Positions 54,878 through 64,000 of a stretch of 64,000 nt of DNA are shown piece after piece. Within the stretch, counting starts at the first letter, position 1; every line of letters begins with the position of its first letter. A model generated the notes under the pieces. That model was not told the DNA's origin and made no database searches. It was given only the letters and a program-made list of their open reading frames with translations. Origin of the DNA: Liolophura sinensis (Eukaryota > Mollusca > Polyplacophora > Chitonida > Chitonidae). The position numbers were made by a program, and so were the translations under genes. The stretch spans positions 18,757,764 through 18,821,763 of the forward strand of contig NC_088306.1 in the NCBI RefSeq assembly GCF_032854445.1, given 5' to 3'.

Positions 54878-55495
54878 CTGGATTTATTGAAATACTTTGA
54901 ACATGGATTTGATACAGCAGGGAAAATTTTGATCTCATGTATTGGAAAGTCTGACTGTAATACTTTAGAAACTACTATAGTAATTGTAGTGGGTATTTGT
55001 TTCATTGGAAAATCTGTGTTTTATGCAGATTGGAAAATTTATATTCGATTCCTTCGGCTAGTCTGGATGTAGATTAATTACTTGTAATTTTATGTTTCAT
55101 CCAACTGAGAAAATCCGTATGTGATATTGGTTGGAATTTTAAGTTTGAACCCACTCGAAACTTTGTATGTGAACTGAATTGAAATTTTACGTTTCATCAT
55201 ACTTAGAACTTTTAGTTTGATTCCAGCTGGAAATCGTCACTTCCTCTACCTTATTCAGACTGTGTTTTGTGTTGTTTACTCTGGCATGTGATGCTAATAG
55301 AGGTTACTATCGTAATATCGTGGGGCCATCAGGTATAGTTAGTCTGGACATATGTGAGTGGCAAACTTGGGCCACCTCAATTGTCATCAGTTATTCATGC
55401 CCGTGTTACTCAAGTCACAAAACATCAGCCTGAGATATGAGTCATGGATTCATGAAATGTTCCCAGTCTCTGTTGTGTAAATTAAAGGTTTTAAT
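54878..55495. other. Nothing recognised
   Basis: Weak echoes of the 24-bp unit (ATTGGAAAGTCTGA, CATTGGAAAATCTG) continue to about 55030. No gene. Confidence 0.5.
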
Positions 55496-55895
55496 TTGAC
55501 CGTACACGTAAAGTACAAAAGCATGATCCTACACGTGAAGGTCAAAAGCCTGAACATACACGTGAAGGCCAAAAGTCTGGCCATACACTTGAAGGTCAAA
55601 AACCTGAGTATTCACGTGAAGGCCATAAGCCTGACTCTGCACATGTCAGTCAAAAGTCTGACTGTACACATTAAGGTCAAAGCCTGGCCGTACACGTTAA
55701 GGTCAAAAGCCTGACCGTACACGTGAAGGCCAAAAGGCTGACTGCTCACGTTAAGGTCAAAAGTCTGACCATACACTTGAAGGTCAAAAACCTGAGCATT
55801 CACGTGAAGGCCAAAAGGCTGACTGCTCACGTTAAGGTCAAAAGTCTGACCATACACGTGAATCCCGGAAACCTGAACGTACACATGAAAGTCGA
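55496..55895. repeat. 27-bp minisatellite with E-box and AGGTCA motifs
   Basis: About 15 units of GACCGTACACGTGAAGGTCA plus AAAGCCT. CACGTG is intact in six units, and AAGGTCAAAAG recurs throughout. As 27 is a multiple of three, frames stay open on both strands (9-residue period, HVKVKSL on plus); no gene signals accompany them. Confidence 0.92.
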
Positions 55896-56089
55896 AAGCG
55901 TGATTGGCCTAATGGCAGATAACACTGTCGCTCTCTCTTAGCATTACGCACACATAAGATGGAAATCATTTGTATATTATAACATATCTTGCCATATCAA
56001 GCGTACCACCATTGTTTCATTAATACTCCATGTGACAATCCATCGCGATGAATATACAGTTTATACAGCAATAAAGTTTCTTGGCATGA

Positions 56090-56210
56090 CTTTCTGGAGT
56101 CTTTTTGAGAACGTCTCCTCTTTGCATGATTCGGTCCTAATTCCGTACTTTAAATACTTTCTTAGTTCTTGGGTGGTTTGTGTTAAATGTCGTTTTGGGA
56201 AATACCCTAT
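56090..56210 (-). repeat. REP-C fragment
   Basis: The reverse complement of AAGTACGGAATTAGGACCGA and AATCATGCAAAGAGGAGACG aligns with REP-C at 14790 and 29880. Confidence 0.6.
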
Positions 56211-56348
56211 GAATATTGACCAGAGACGTCCTTATTGATCTACTGATATACGCTAGCTTATTCACTTTAAGTATTGGCGGCGTCGTGGTCCTAGGCCCCC
56301 GATCACTTATCACTGAGGTCCCAGGATCTAATCCAGCCATCGCTTGTT

Positions 56349-56497
56349 CATTTATATATTTATTTGTTTTTTATTTATTTATTTATTTGATTGGTGTTTT
56401 ACGTCGCACTCAAGAATATTTCACCTACACAACGGCAGCCAGCATTATATTAGGATGAAACTGGGCTCATGCCGCAACCATCCAAGATGATTTTTCC
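56349..56497 (-). mobile_element. SINE-A, truncated copy
   Basis: ATTTATTTATTTATTTGATT, TTTTACGTCGCACTCAAGAA, ending at CCGCAACCATCCAAGATGAT. A short SINE-B-type tail (GTGAGTGAGTGCTTGGGGTT) follows at 56516-56549. Confidence 0.88.
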
Positions 56498-56549
56498 GAA
56501 CGTTCGTGGGCAAATTAGTGAGTGAGTGCTTGGGGTTTAACGTCGTACC

Positions 56550-57750
56550 GTGGGCAAATAAGGGAAATCCCTATGGACCAGGTGATGTGACGTCACATTA
56601 TTTAAACGTTATCCGAAATGGCCAGCGTATTTTATTCAACTTTAAATTCATTTATGACACATCACAAATTCTGAAAAAAATTTATTTAAACGGCTTTGTC
56701 ATATACTTTATATTTGGTTATTTCAAACTTCCGAAAAGAAGAAAATTTGCAATTAAGATTGTTCCTAATAACACATTTTCCCTCATTTCTCAAATTCAAA
56801 AGAAACATTTGCAACACCTACTTGTGATGGTTTTGTGACATTTGATAATTAATTCTTCAGTCACTGAATAGAAATAAATTCCTTGAGAAGGATGTAAAAC
56901 AGAATATACCTAAATCCTACACGTTTCAAGAAATATTACACTGCATGCGAAAGATAAACTTATCTTGTAACCTGTGAAAATCAACCTACATATCTCGTTG
57001 AAAATGTCACAATTCTCAGCACATGGTTTATCTGTGTTAGGCCTTCGCCTTCCTGAGTAGACTTAATAATAACATTCAAAGAAATCCAACTATGCGATTG
57101 AAGAAACAGGACTTCAAGCTGTGTTTTTCTTTATTTGATGGTAATTTAACGTCATGCTAAACAATTTTTCGACGTTTGACGTGGCGTACAGATTTGAAAG
57201 AGCCGTCGATGCCCGATTTTGACCACAGATATTCGCTGACCTGGCAGAAAACAGTAATACATACCTTGTCCAAACCGTCGTGGTGAGCTCATGCTTGAGT
57301 GGACCACTAAGAGGAAGCGGTCCGTAACACCACAAACTTTCGGGACACACAGAACAGTGGTAGCCTGGAGATTTTTGTCCGTGGTATGCATAATTTTCAT
57401 GGCTATTGCTGGTATTGCAAGCCAAAACAGGTGCATAGATCTGAAGGTCTACACACATATATAGCAGAGAAGTTCTCTGCCCAGCCGACATACACGTCAA
57501 TATCTCCAGCACGAAAACCCCTCACAACTGATTTCTCTTATAAAATGCTACTAACACTCGTTAGGTGATAGGTTCAGAGCTGGTTAGGACGCAACTCAAA
57601 TCACCTCAACTCGTACGAGTTGGTCCCATTCACTGATGGCCGTGCGACTTCAAGACTTGCTAGCACACAAATAACGACTATAGTACTCCAGTACAGTCTC
57701 TTCGTTAGTTCCCATACATGAGCGCTCAAGACCCGACGGAACCGACCAGC
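56550..57750. other. No confident gene; SINE-B-type tail at 57124-57180
   Basis: 57124-57180 contains TTTAACGTCATGCTAAACAA TTTTTCGACG. Overlapping 132- and 94-codon minus-strand frames (57114-57512) show no domain and are uncalled. Confidence 0.45.
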
Positions 57751-57968
57751 GGCCGATTTCTCAAAGACATTTTTGACTTATGTCAAAATTTAAAACCTTG
57801 TCACAATGGTTAGATTTTGCTAATGGAAGTTGAAATTTTGAAACATGTGACCTCAGATAACATTTCTGAGGTGGTCGAAATTTCAATTCCTTGGGCCTCG
57901 AAAAATAAAATTTAAAATCGTATTTCAGGTGTAGACTTAAGTCAGAAATGCCCATGTGGAATCGGCCC
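57751..57968. mobile_element. MITE-5 (TIR element)
   Basis: The left end GGCCGATTTCTCAAAGACAT / TTTTGACTTATGTC and the right end GACTTAAGTCAGAAATGCCC / ATGTGGAATCGGCCC are inverted repeats of about 35 bp. 218 bp, non-coding. Confidence 0.75.
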
Positions 57969-58235
57969 CAAGTGAGTCGAGTAGGGTCTTTAGGTCTCGT
58001 GTAATGTCATGTGAAAGACGCATTCGTTCAATGGATCAAGCAAAAAATATAAATTTGACATCACTAATATCTCTGTGTCACCACAGACCACGGTATTTGA
58101 TATTTTAAAACCTTTTTACTGGTTTACAAAAGTGGCTTAAGAACATAAATCGTTGTGCCGGACAGTGTTTAATGGCTTTAAGTAATACAATCTTTGTACT
58201 TCCATAGCTTGGTGTACAAAATAGGACGTAGTCCC

Positions 58236-58373
58236 GAGCCCAGTTTCACAAAGATGTTGTACATGTACGATAATCGCACATGTGGGACAAATGTGCGAGA
58301 ATAGTGACGTCCAAATGTCATACCACAAATGAACGATATAAAATGTTGCTCGCCGCCTTGTGAAACAGGGCCC
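58236..58373. mobile_element. MITE-2-like element inside a SINE-B scrap
   Basis: The left end GAGCCCAGTTTCACAAAGAT and the right end CCTTGTGAAACAGGGCCC are inverted. Immediately after it, GTGTCTTCGGCATGGCGCTC at about 58398 is a SINE-B core. Confidence 0.75.
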
Positions 58374-58425
58374 TGCATGGTGTCTGTGAAAAGTGTCTTC
58401 GGCATGGCGCTCCAGTGAGGCGCCT

Positions 58426-58928
58426 TGTATACATGCCTGCATTGTGATTGGCTTGCTATGATACACGTATGTCCAAAATAATGCGACGTTTAAACCCCAA
58501 TCTTAAGATGGAGAACGGTGAATGTTCGTAATATTAATTTTTCAGTAGAACATATTCAAACCTGGAATCATGAACAAATTTAACACAGCATCTGTTCGCA
58601 TGCATTAACAAACTGCAAAACTCGACAGGTATCTGTCTAAACATTTTGGTCTATGAGGCAAACTCAACATTACAGGCATTTATACCGTGATACTGACCTT
58701 CTTTGGTTTTTTATTGGCGTCGACTGTCCACCAGGACGCACCTTCCATGTGTTACCAGTCTCAGAAAGTCCCTACATGGAAGTTTACATGTCGAAAAACA
58801 CCTGTTAGATTGGATTTCTGTCAAGAATCTTTAAATTTTCTGCCTTCGAATAATAATAATATATATATATATATCATATATATATATCATATATATAACA
58901 CCTGCACTGAATTTTCCATTTTCGCAGA
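58426..58928. other. Upstream of the sulfotransferase exon; (AT)n at 58860-58897
   Basis: The frame open from 58687 crosses an interrupted AT microsatellite and starts with GTG, so it is unlikely to be coding before 58929. It is treated as intron or flank. Confidence 0.5.
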
Positions 58929-59472
58929 TAGTAATAGTGATATTACTGATATAATATTGACAACTGATTTCCACCTGTTCCGTCAAAAAATCGCAGAAGT
59001 TGATGACAAATTTGCAATGGTGTTGATTTTGGAGAAATTTGACGAGTCGCTGGTGTTACTCAAACGTAAGCTCTGCTGGACGACAAATGATATTTTATAT
59101 ATGGTCCAAAATGAGAACAGAAAAAAACCAGTTGTAAATATTACTGCACAGGACAAAGAGAACCTAAAAAACTGGTCAATGGCGGACTACACTTTGTATG
59201 AACACTTTCTTAGTAAACTTCAACGATCCATTGAAACCGAAGGGGAAGACTTTCAACAGGAACTCTCATTGTTCCGTGCTATTCAACGACAATTCGTGGA
59301 ATTTTGCCGAAGTCCAAACTCTAACCAGACGCTGAGAATCGCGTCTAGTAAATTTTCTGCGAAATTTAAAGTTCCATACAGGGATTGTCAGTGGATGGCA
59401 ACACGTGGACGGCACGTGCTACAGGACATTCGACGTCAACAAAGTCTGACCAATTTTTGTAATTATGAATAA
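58929..59472 (+). CDS. Gal-3-O-sulfotransferase family, C-terminal exon or fragment
   Basis: About 181 residues after an acceptor-like TTTTCGCAG at 58920-58928. The diagnostic stretch is FDESLVLLKRKLCW with NDILYM a few residues later, followed by WSMADYTLYEHFLSKL and a basic helical C-terminus. These fit the C-terminal half of Gal3ST enzymes (PF06990 family), which transfer sulfate from PAPS to position 3 of galactose on glycolipids and glycoproteins in the Golgi. The N-terminal half, with the signal anchor and the 5'-PAPS-binding loop (usual total about 400 residues), is not in the window. Either upstream exons are unrecognised or this is a gene fragment. The stop codon overlaps AATAAA and a run of ten A, which could be a polyadenylation signal or the trace of a retrocopy. 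Confidence 0.82.
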
Positions 59473-59473
59473 A
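59468..59473 (+). promoter_or_regulatory. AATAAA overlapping the sulfotransferase stop
   Basis: The canonical polyadenylation hexamer includes the TAA stop at 59470-59472 and runs into a ten-A tract. If used, the 3' UTR would be very short. Confidence 0.35.
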
Positions 59474-60024
59474 AAAAAAACTCTGAGCATGTATGCTAAA
59501 ATATAAAGGTGGATTTGTAATTCGTTTATCACTTGTATCTGGCATATATATATTTATTATCTACCTATTACCAATATTTCACAAAGATATGACCAAAGTT
59601 GTCGATAATGACAGAAAAACTCGGTGACAAGGAGCGGAGACAATGAGGTTTACTCGAAGTCTCTAGAAACTTTTCCCAAGATACCATAGCTCCAGAGCTG
59701 AAAAACAACACAAGAAAAACTATTTTTGTATTCTATATTTCGGCGTGACTTCAGGGATTAGTGAAGAAACAAAACCTTTCTCTCCTTCAGGAAACAGAAA
59801 CAAACAGTTTTTTGTACATGGCCACATACTTACTTTGAAATATAGAACACCAAAACTTGGTGTTGACTTTAATGTTAGTCAGAAAAAAATATTGTTTACA
59901 CTGCCTATTAAAATGAGAAACGGTCATAATGAAAACGTTGTATGTAATGCAAAGCAATGAGTCCACAGTGAAAGAAAGTATGTATCCGCTATGCACTAAA
60001 TGTTTCTCGTCTTGTGCCCAGTTG
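59474..60024. other. Convergent 3' flanks
   Basis: Probably the 3' UTR of the minus-strand SLC16 paralogue. On that strand an AATAAA lies at 59553-59558, about 467 nt past its stop. Sequence just after the stop resembles that after the other SLC16 stop (GTGCATAGCGGATACAT versus GTGTAGCGGATGTATTT). Confidence 0.45.
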
Positions 60025-63000
60025 TTAATCAGCGCTGGGAACCAGCAGTTCGACAGTTCTCGGTCGGATTTCGAGGTAAGGGGACGGAACTCCTGGTGTA
60101 GACAACTGGCTCGCGTACAGCACACTGCTGGGCCGCGAATGGCGAGGGCTTTTACACTCCGGGTCGTAAATGTCTAACTCCGCGACGTTCCTGGGCTGCT
60201 TGAACTTGATGAGAACGAAACCCAGGACTGCGCTACATGCACAGGAGATACCTGCAACAGACGTTACAACTGGTGGTTACAGACTTCTGCATCATCTAAC
60301 TACTAGAATGGTTAATACTCTACTGTAGGCATCTGTTGGGCATTACGAACTTGGTTGAACGAAAACAAGGCTGCATTCAGGCAAACCTATCATGTCTTAT
60401 CCAATCAAATCGCCCCCAAGCCGTTCAGAGATTTGAATAACATGATGTCTGAACAATGACGTGCTCAGGGAAAAATTAATACACGTATGAGTGCCCGATG
60501 ATTAAACGTCAATCTACATATTTAACTCTTCGTGCATTTCCATAAATATTGCCATCTCCACCGAAAGTGTGTACCGGTACTTAATTAATTGGTAAAAAAA
60601 GTCAAACCCGCTAGACGTATGGGTTAGTAATCGTTATATAGCGTTGTAAGGGAAAGACCACTTAGATACGATCTGATTTCATTTCTTCTTTGAGTTGTCT
60701 GGTGTTCAATGTTTCATTTATCTTGTGGGAATATTATTGTTGGAACCCACCGCACTTCGCTAGGTACAGGACAAAGGCTCCGACTGTAAGCCGCACCCAA
60801 AACAGAGGACGCTGGATGCGATACGTGTATAAACCAAGACGGTTATCATCTCATTTGATTTGTGGTACATGCGGTACAAAATACAGTTTGTTTTGCAGAA
60901 TCTTCCTGTTTCTTTGGGCTTTGGTTTTTGTCGTTGTACCCAAGAATATTCCACTTATACGATCGTGCGTTGAATTATTGGTGGAGGAAACCGATGCAGC
61001 TACCTGACGACCTCCTGAAGTACAACACCAGCCGATTTCGGCATGTCTGAGTTTGTGCCCTTATTTTTTATACTGACACCTGCATAATACCAGCGATACT
61101 CGTATTTACCCAATAGAACTGCAACATTTCAGCCTGCTAGCGAGGTTATGTATATCTTTTACTTCTACATAATGGAAGAATGGGGTCATTCATTTTGGCT
61201 TCGCTTTCATTGTAATTTTTTTTTTTCAAAAGAGGTCTTAAGGGTAACAAGTCGTGTTGACATCTCTCATTTCTCAGTCCTTACATATCTGGATCGCGAA
61301 CATAATTAATAAACCACCTCAAATATGTGACGTGTGGGGTCAATGATACTTTACACGTCGCATGTGGTTATAAATGAACACGGCCGAAGTAGTGATCTGA
61401 GTGACGTTTGACCTGTCACGTCACGTTGCACGTGAAGGTTGTCGTGGTCTACGTAATAGAGTGTGGACATCAGGGAGCAAAAGTGAACATGGCCTTTGTA
61501 ACATTTCCACACGGTGTTATTCTTACCCGAAGCACACATAATTCATTGTGAAGGCAAACTATGGGCATGTTATAGGCATGTTAACATTGAAGAAACAAGC
61601 TGTTTAGAGCATCAAATTACGAAATAAAAGGGCTAGACACCTGGTACCTGCAGGCCTAAATATTCCTCCTATAGTTTGCAAATCCGTCGGGTGTTTGTGT
61701 ATTACTAACATTAGTATAATACAACAAGATATAGTCAAAAAGGTACCCGCTGTAAACCAATCAGTAGGCGAGGGTCCGCCAGTCATGACATAGAACGTAA
61801 TTGGGCAAGGACTTGTCGTGTGTGGAGAGCGGTGCCGTGGACGACTCAGTAGGCGAGGTTCCATTCCATTCATGACGGAAAGCCATACTGATCAAGTATG
61901 ATGTTGAAAGCGGTGCCGTGGACGACACAGTATGCCAGAATCCCCCCCCCCCCATCTACCCCCCAAGTCATGACAGTCATTGATTATTATGATGTGCAGA
62001 GGGGAACGGACAAAAGCCCCGGTGGACAAAAAGCCTCACAGAGCTTTTGTCCTGGATTCTGTACAAAGCGGTGCCGTGGTCGATACAGTACACGAGGGTT
62101 CCTTCAATCATGACAAGGAGCCAAGCAGGCTACCTGAATAATTTCAACTTGGCGGCCAAGAGTTTCAGCTCTTGCTTTTGCCAGATTATAGATTAGTAAA
62201 GAGGCTCACACGTAACCTGTGAAATACCGCCTCTTGTCAGTTTACCTCAGTTACCATTTTATTCTAACTATTCATTTAAAAAGTTGCAAATTATACAGCC
62301 CCTCGCACCATGGCTAAAGCTGAACTAGGTAAAGAAAGATACAGCGATGGTACATCACTGGTCGAGAATTACTCAAAATGCTATGTCGTCATTATATTTA
62401 ACATACAATCACATTAAAACGATGCAAAGGGGACAGGCCTCGGGGATGCTTAGCCCACCAGCAGGATTCTGGTGCGTGCAGGAATACAATACAACTAAGA
62501 CGTACAGCATAGAGAGAAAAAATAGAGCAGCGACGACAGTGTGATAGCTGGCAAATGCTCACACGTAACCAGTGAAATTTACCTTGTGAATTTACCTCAA
62601 TTACAGTTTTATTATATCTGTGAATGTAAATGCATATGTCTCTTAATAAACGTCGCCCATTTTGTTTTCAGTAAACAAACCGTCATTTAAGCCCGGCGCA
62701 CACGAGAGCTATGTGCTTAGCAAAAACTTCATTCGTCGCACTTTCCTTAAGCAACTAACTCTGGTCTGCGGTCAACTTTTCCGTAAGTTTTTGCCTTTTG
62801 TGGAGGTGTGCCAATATCTAACGTGTTTGATAATTTCTTTTATTTGTGCATTATGTCTTGCCGTGTGTGACGAAAGAAAGCTATTTCCTTTCAAGCGTTT
62901 CCATGTCACATGATCTGCAATATGGCGGTCCACAACGACATGATAATAGCAGACGACCAAAGCCGACATCTGTGTGTTATGAATATAGAAATGCAAACAT

Positions 63001-63469
63001 TACGAGTTTGACCAAGTTTACCGGCGATTTCTTCCTGTGGCGATATCATCTTATCCCGATCTTTGAAATCTATGGAGCGAACATCATAAAAGCATGGACA
63101 GCATGGCCACAATTCAACCAAATTAGGCTATCTTCCAGCGTCTGTTATCATGTCGCTGTGGACCGCCATCTTGCACATCATGTGACCTGAAAAAGCTTGC
63201 GCATTGCCCACTATCTGAAAGAAGATAGCTTTCGTTCGTCGCACACGACAAAACATTGTGCATGAATGTCTTTGATATTTGGCGCAGCTCCACAAAAGAC
63301 AAAAACTTACAGAAAAGTTCACTGCAGACGAGAGTAAAGTGTTCGAGGCAAGTGCCGCGAATAAATTTTTGCTAAGCAAATAGTTCCCGGGCTTAAACGT
63401 CATGCGTGCTTAACTTACCTGCAAACACAAAGCTGTATAGGTAAGACCCTGAAGACTCCGTCAAGAGAG
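60025..63469 (-). CDS. Second SLC16/MCT-like paralogue, last two exons
   Basis: Minus-strand exons at 63419-63469 (51 nt) and 60025-60251 (227 nt, stop at 60025-60027). They are exactly the lengths of exons 4 and 5 of the plus-strand SLC16 gene, with the same phase-1 GT-AG boundaries (CTTAC at 63414-63418 is the donor complement; CTGCAACAG at 60252 is the acceptor complement). The last exon encodes 75 residues, 64 identical to the other gene (shared GISCACSAVLGFVLIKFK, ending VPSAD). Exon 4 differs at two sites (A to T, C to Y). Exons 1-3 lie beyond the right edge of the window. No frameshift or stop is seen, so it looks functional. Its 3.2-kb intron 4 holds REP-B copies, a minisatellite and a foldback element. 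The two paralogues converge, with the sulfotransferase exon between them. Confidence 0.92.
60925..61000 (-). mobile_element. SINE-A relic
   Basis: GTACCCAAGAATATTCCACT TATACGATCG, then GGTGGAGGAAACCGATGCAG. In intron 4 of the minus-strand SLC16 gene. Confidence 0.7.
61762..62116. repeat. About 100-bp imperfect tandem repeat (intron 4, minus-strand SLC16)
   Basis: Three to four units sharing AGCGGTGCCGTGGACGAC, CAGTAGGCGAGG and TTCATGAC. Unit three carries a run of C and an extra segment with an internal inverted repeat (GGACAAAAGCC / GAGCTTTTGTCC). Confidence 0.75.
62200..62640 (-). repeat. Two REP-B partial copies
   Basis: 62200-62330 and 62525-62640 both carry CTCACACGTAACC, AATTTACCTC and CAGTTTACCTC-type blocks, the reverse complement of REP-B. 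The segment between them is unassigned. Confidence 0.65.
62686..63397. mobile_element. Foldback element, 712 bp, 5-bp TSD
   Basis: Two arms of about 270 bp are inverted repeats of each other. The outer ends are perfect (TTTAAGCCCGG ... CCGGGCTTAAA), and homology continues through GCTTAGCAAAAACTTCATTC, GTAAGTTTTTGCCTTTTGTG and ATGGCGGTCCACAACGACAT. A central loop of about 170 bp is unique. CGTCA flanks both sides (62681-62685, 63398-63402). No transposase. It sits in intron 4 of the minus-strand SLC16 gene, 16 bp from the exon-4 donor site. Confidence 0.93.
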
Positions 63470-64000
63470 CTGCGAGACAAAAATTAATGTTTGGGAATAA
63501 AAATAAATAAATATTAATTAGTTTATTTATTTGATCATTAGTTATCGTCGAATTAAAAAACTTCCGATACTTTGACGATTAGTTTTAATGGTGGAATAAA
63601 TACAAATAAAGTTTTACGATAAAGATTAAGTTTTAAATCTCATGCATAGTGTAAATATTTAATGAAATACGGTACTAAGTGTTGTGAACGCGCGTTTACA
63701 TTTGTGTTGAGTATAGATAATTAATGTTACATGGCACAATTAACTGTGGTTTAACGCTATCGTATGATGTTCAACATATGTTCTAACAGATAAGGGTAAT
63801 TCATTGATTTGATCGGTGAATATTTCACTTATACGCCGGTGGCCAGCATTATGGTGGGAAGAAATCGGACAGAGCCCAAGGGAAAGGATGAGGGTAATTG
63901 TTCAATACATTCTATGCTTAGCATGTAGACGACAACAAGAAAGAGGTTACTGTGAAGTATTTCTTTAAAACCATTAGGCGTGAAGACGGAAATGCCGTTT
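63470..64000. other. Intron 3 of the minus-strand SLC16 gene; SINE-A relic
   Basis: AT-rich intronic sequence. 63803-63890 is a minus-strand SINE-A piece (AATATTTCACTTATACGCCG, GGCCAGCATTATGGTGGG). Exon 3 was not reached before the window end. Confidence 0.6.

Noticed and set aside
55496-55941. Lys/Val-rich repeat protein frames in the 27-bp array
   Set aside because: Open frames exist on both strands because 27 is a multiple of three; no gene signals accompany them.
57114-57512. Overlapping 132-aa and 94-aa minus-strand frames
   Set aside because: They overlap in different frames, one runs into a SINE-B-type tail, and neither has a domain I know.
58687-58928. N-terminal part of the sulfotransferase frame
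   Set aside because: It opens with GTG, crosses an AT microsatellite (residues IYIYII) and has no family similarity.
62846-63190. A 114-aa frame within the foldback element
   Set aside because: It crosses from one inverted arm through the loop into the other and lies in an intron on the opposite strand.

Overview
This window is metazoan nuclear DNA: genes are split by GT-AG introns, intergenic space is long and AT-rich, and tRNA-derived SINEs, short terminal-inverted-repeat (TIR) elements and minisatellites are very dense. The repeat style (a SINE of about 250-280 bp with an AAAT tail, present about 30 times) together with Toll-like receptor, Gal-3-O-sulfotransferase and monocarboxylate-transporter-like genes suggests a marine mollusc, probably a bivalve or gastropod. 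That is inference; the species is not named. There is one assembly gap, 200 N at 1095-1294.

Layout. 1-4.7 kb: repeats, including a segment duplicated at 34.6-35.6 kb. 4.8-5.7 kb: last exon of an ankyrin-repeat gene with a SOCS-box-like tail (+). 5.7-11.2 kb: SINEs and a decayed tRNA-Ala-like sequence. 11.2-28.9 kb: a head-to-head inverted pair of TLR genes, an intact 814-aa intronless TLR on the minus strand (11522-13966) and a broken copy on the plus strand (26237-28572). Each is followed by a 39-bp minisatellite copied from the TLR C-terminal codons. The 12 kb between them is SINEs, TIR elements and two 1-kb minisatellites. 29-45 kb: no confident gene; many TIR elements, a 30-bp array carrying CRE octamers and a 1.6-kb array of 20-bp units. 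45.5-52.3 kb: a complete five-exon SLC16/MCT-like gene (+, 482 aa), whose intron 2 is a 2.2-kb array that copies the exon-2 splice donor again and again. 54.5-55.9 kb: 24-bp and 27-bp minisatellites. 58.9-59.5 kb: C-terminal exon or fragment of a Gal-3-O-sulfotransferase (+). 60.0-63.5 kb: the last two exons of a second SLC16 paralogue (-), convergent with the first; the intron between them holds a 712-bp foldback element with a 5-bp target-site duplication.

Biologically the genes look independent: an innate immune receptor, a probable ubiquitin-ligase adaptor, a glycan sulfotransferase and membrane transporters. What unites the window is its genome dynamics. Two gene pairs have been duplicated in inverted orientation, and two of the tandem arrays have grown out of gene edges (a stop-codon region and an exon/intron junction).

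Repeat names used here (SINE-A, SINE-B, REP-B, REP-C, MITE-1 to MITE-7) are local labels, not database names.
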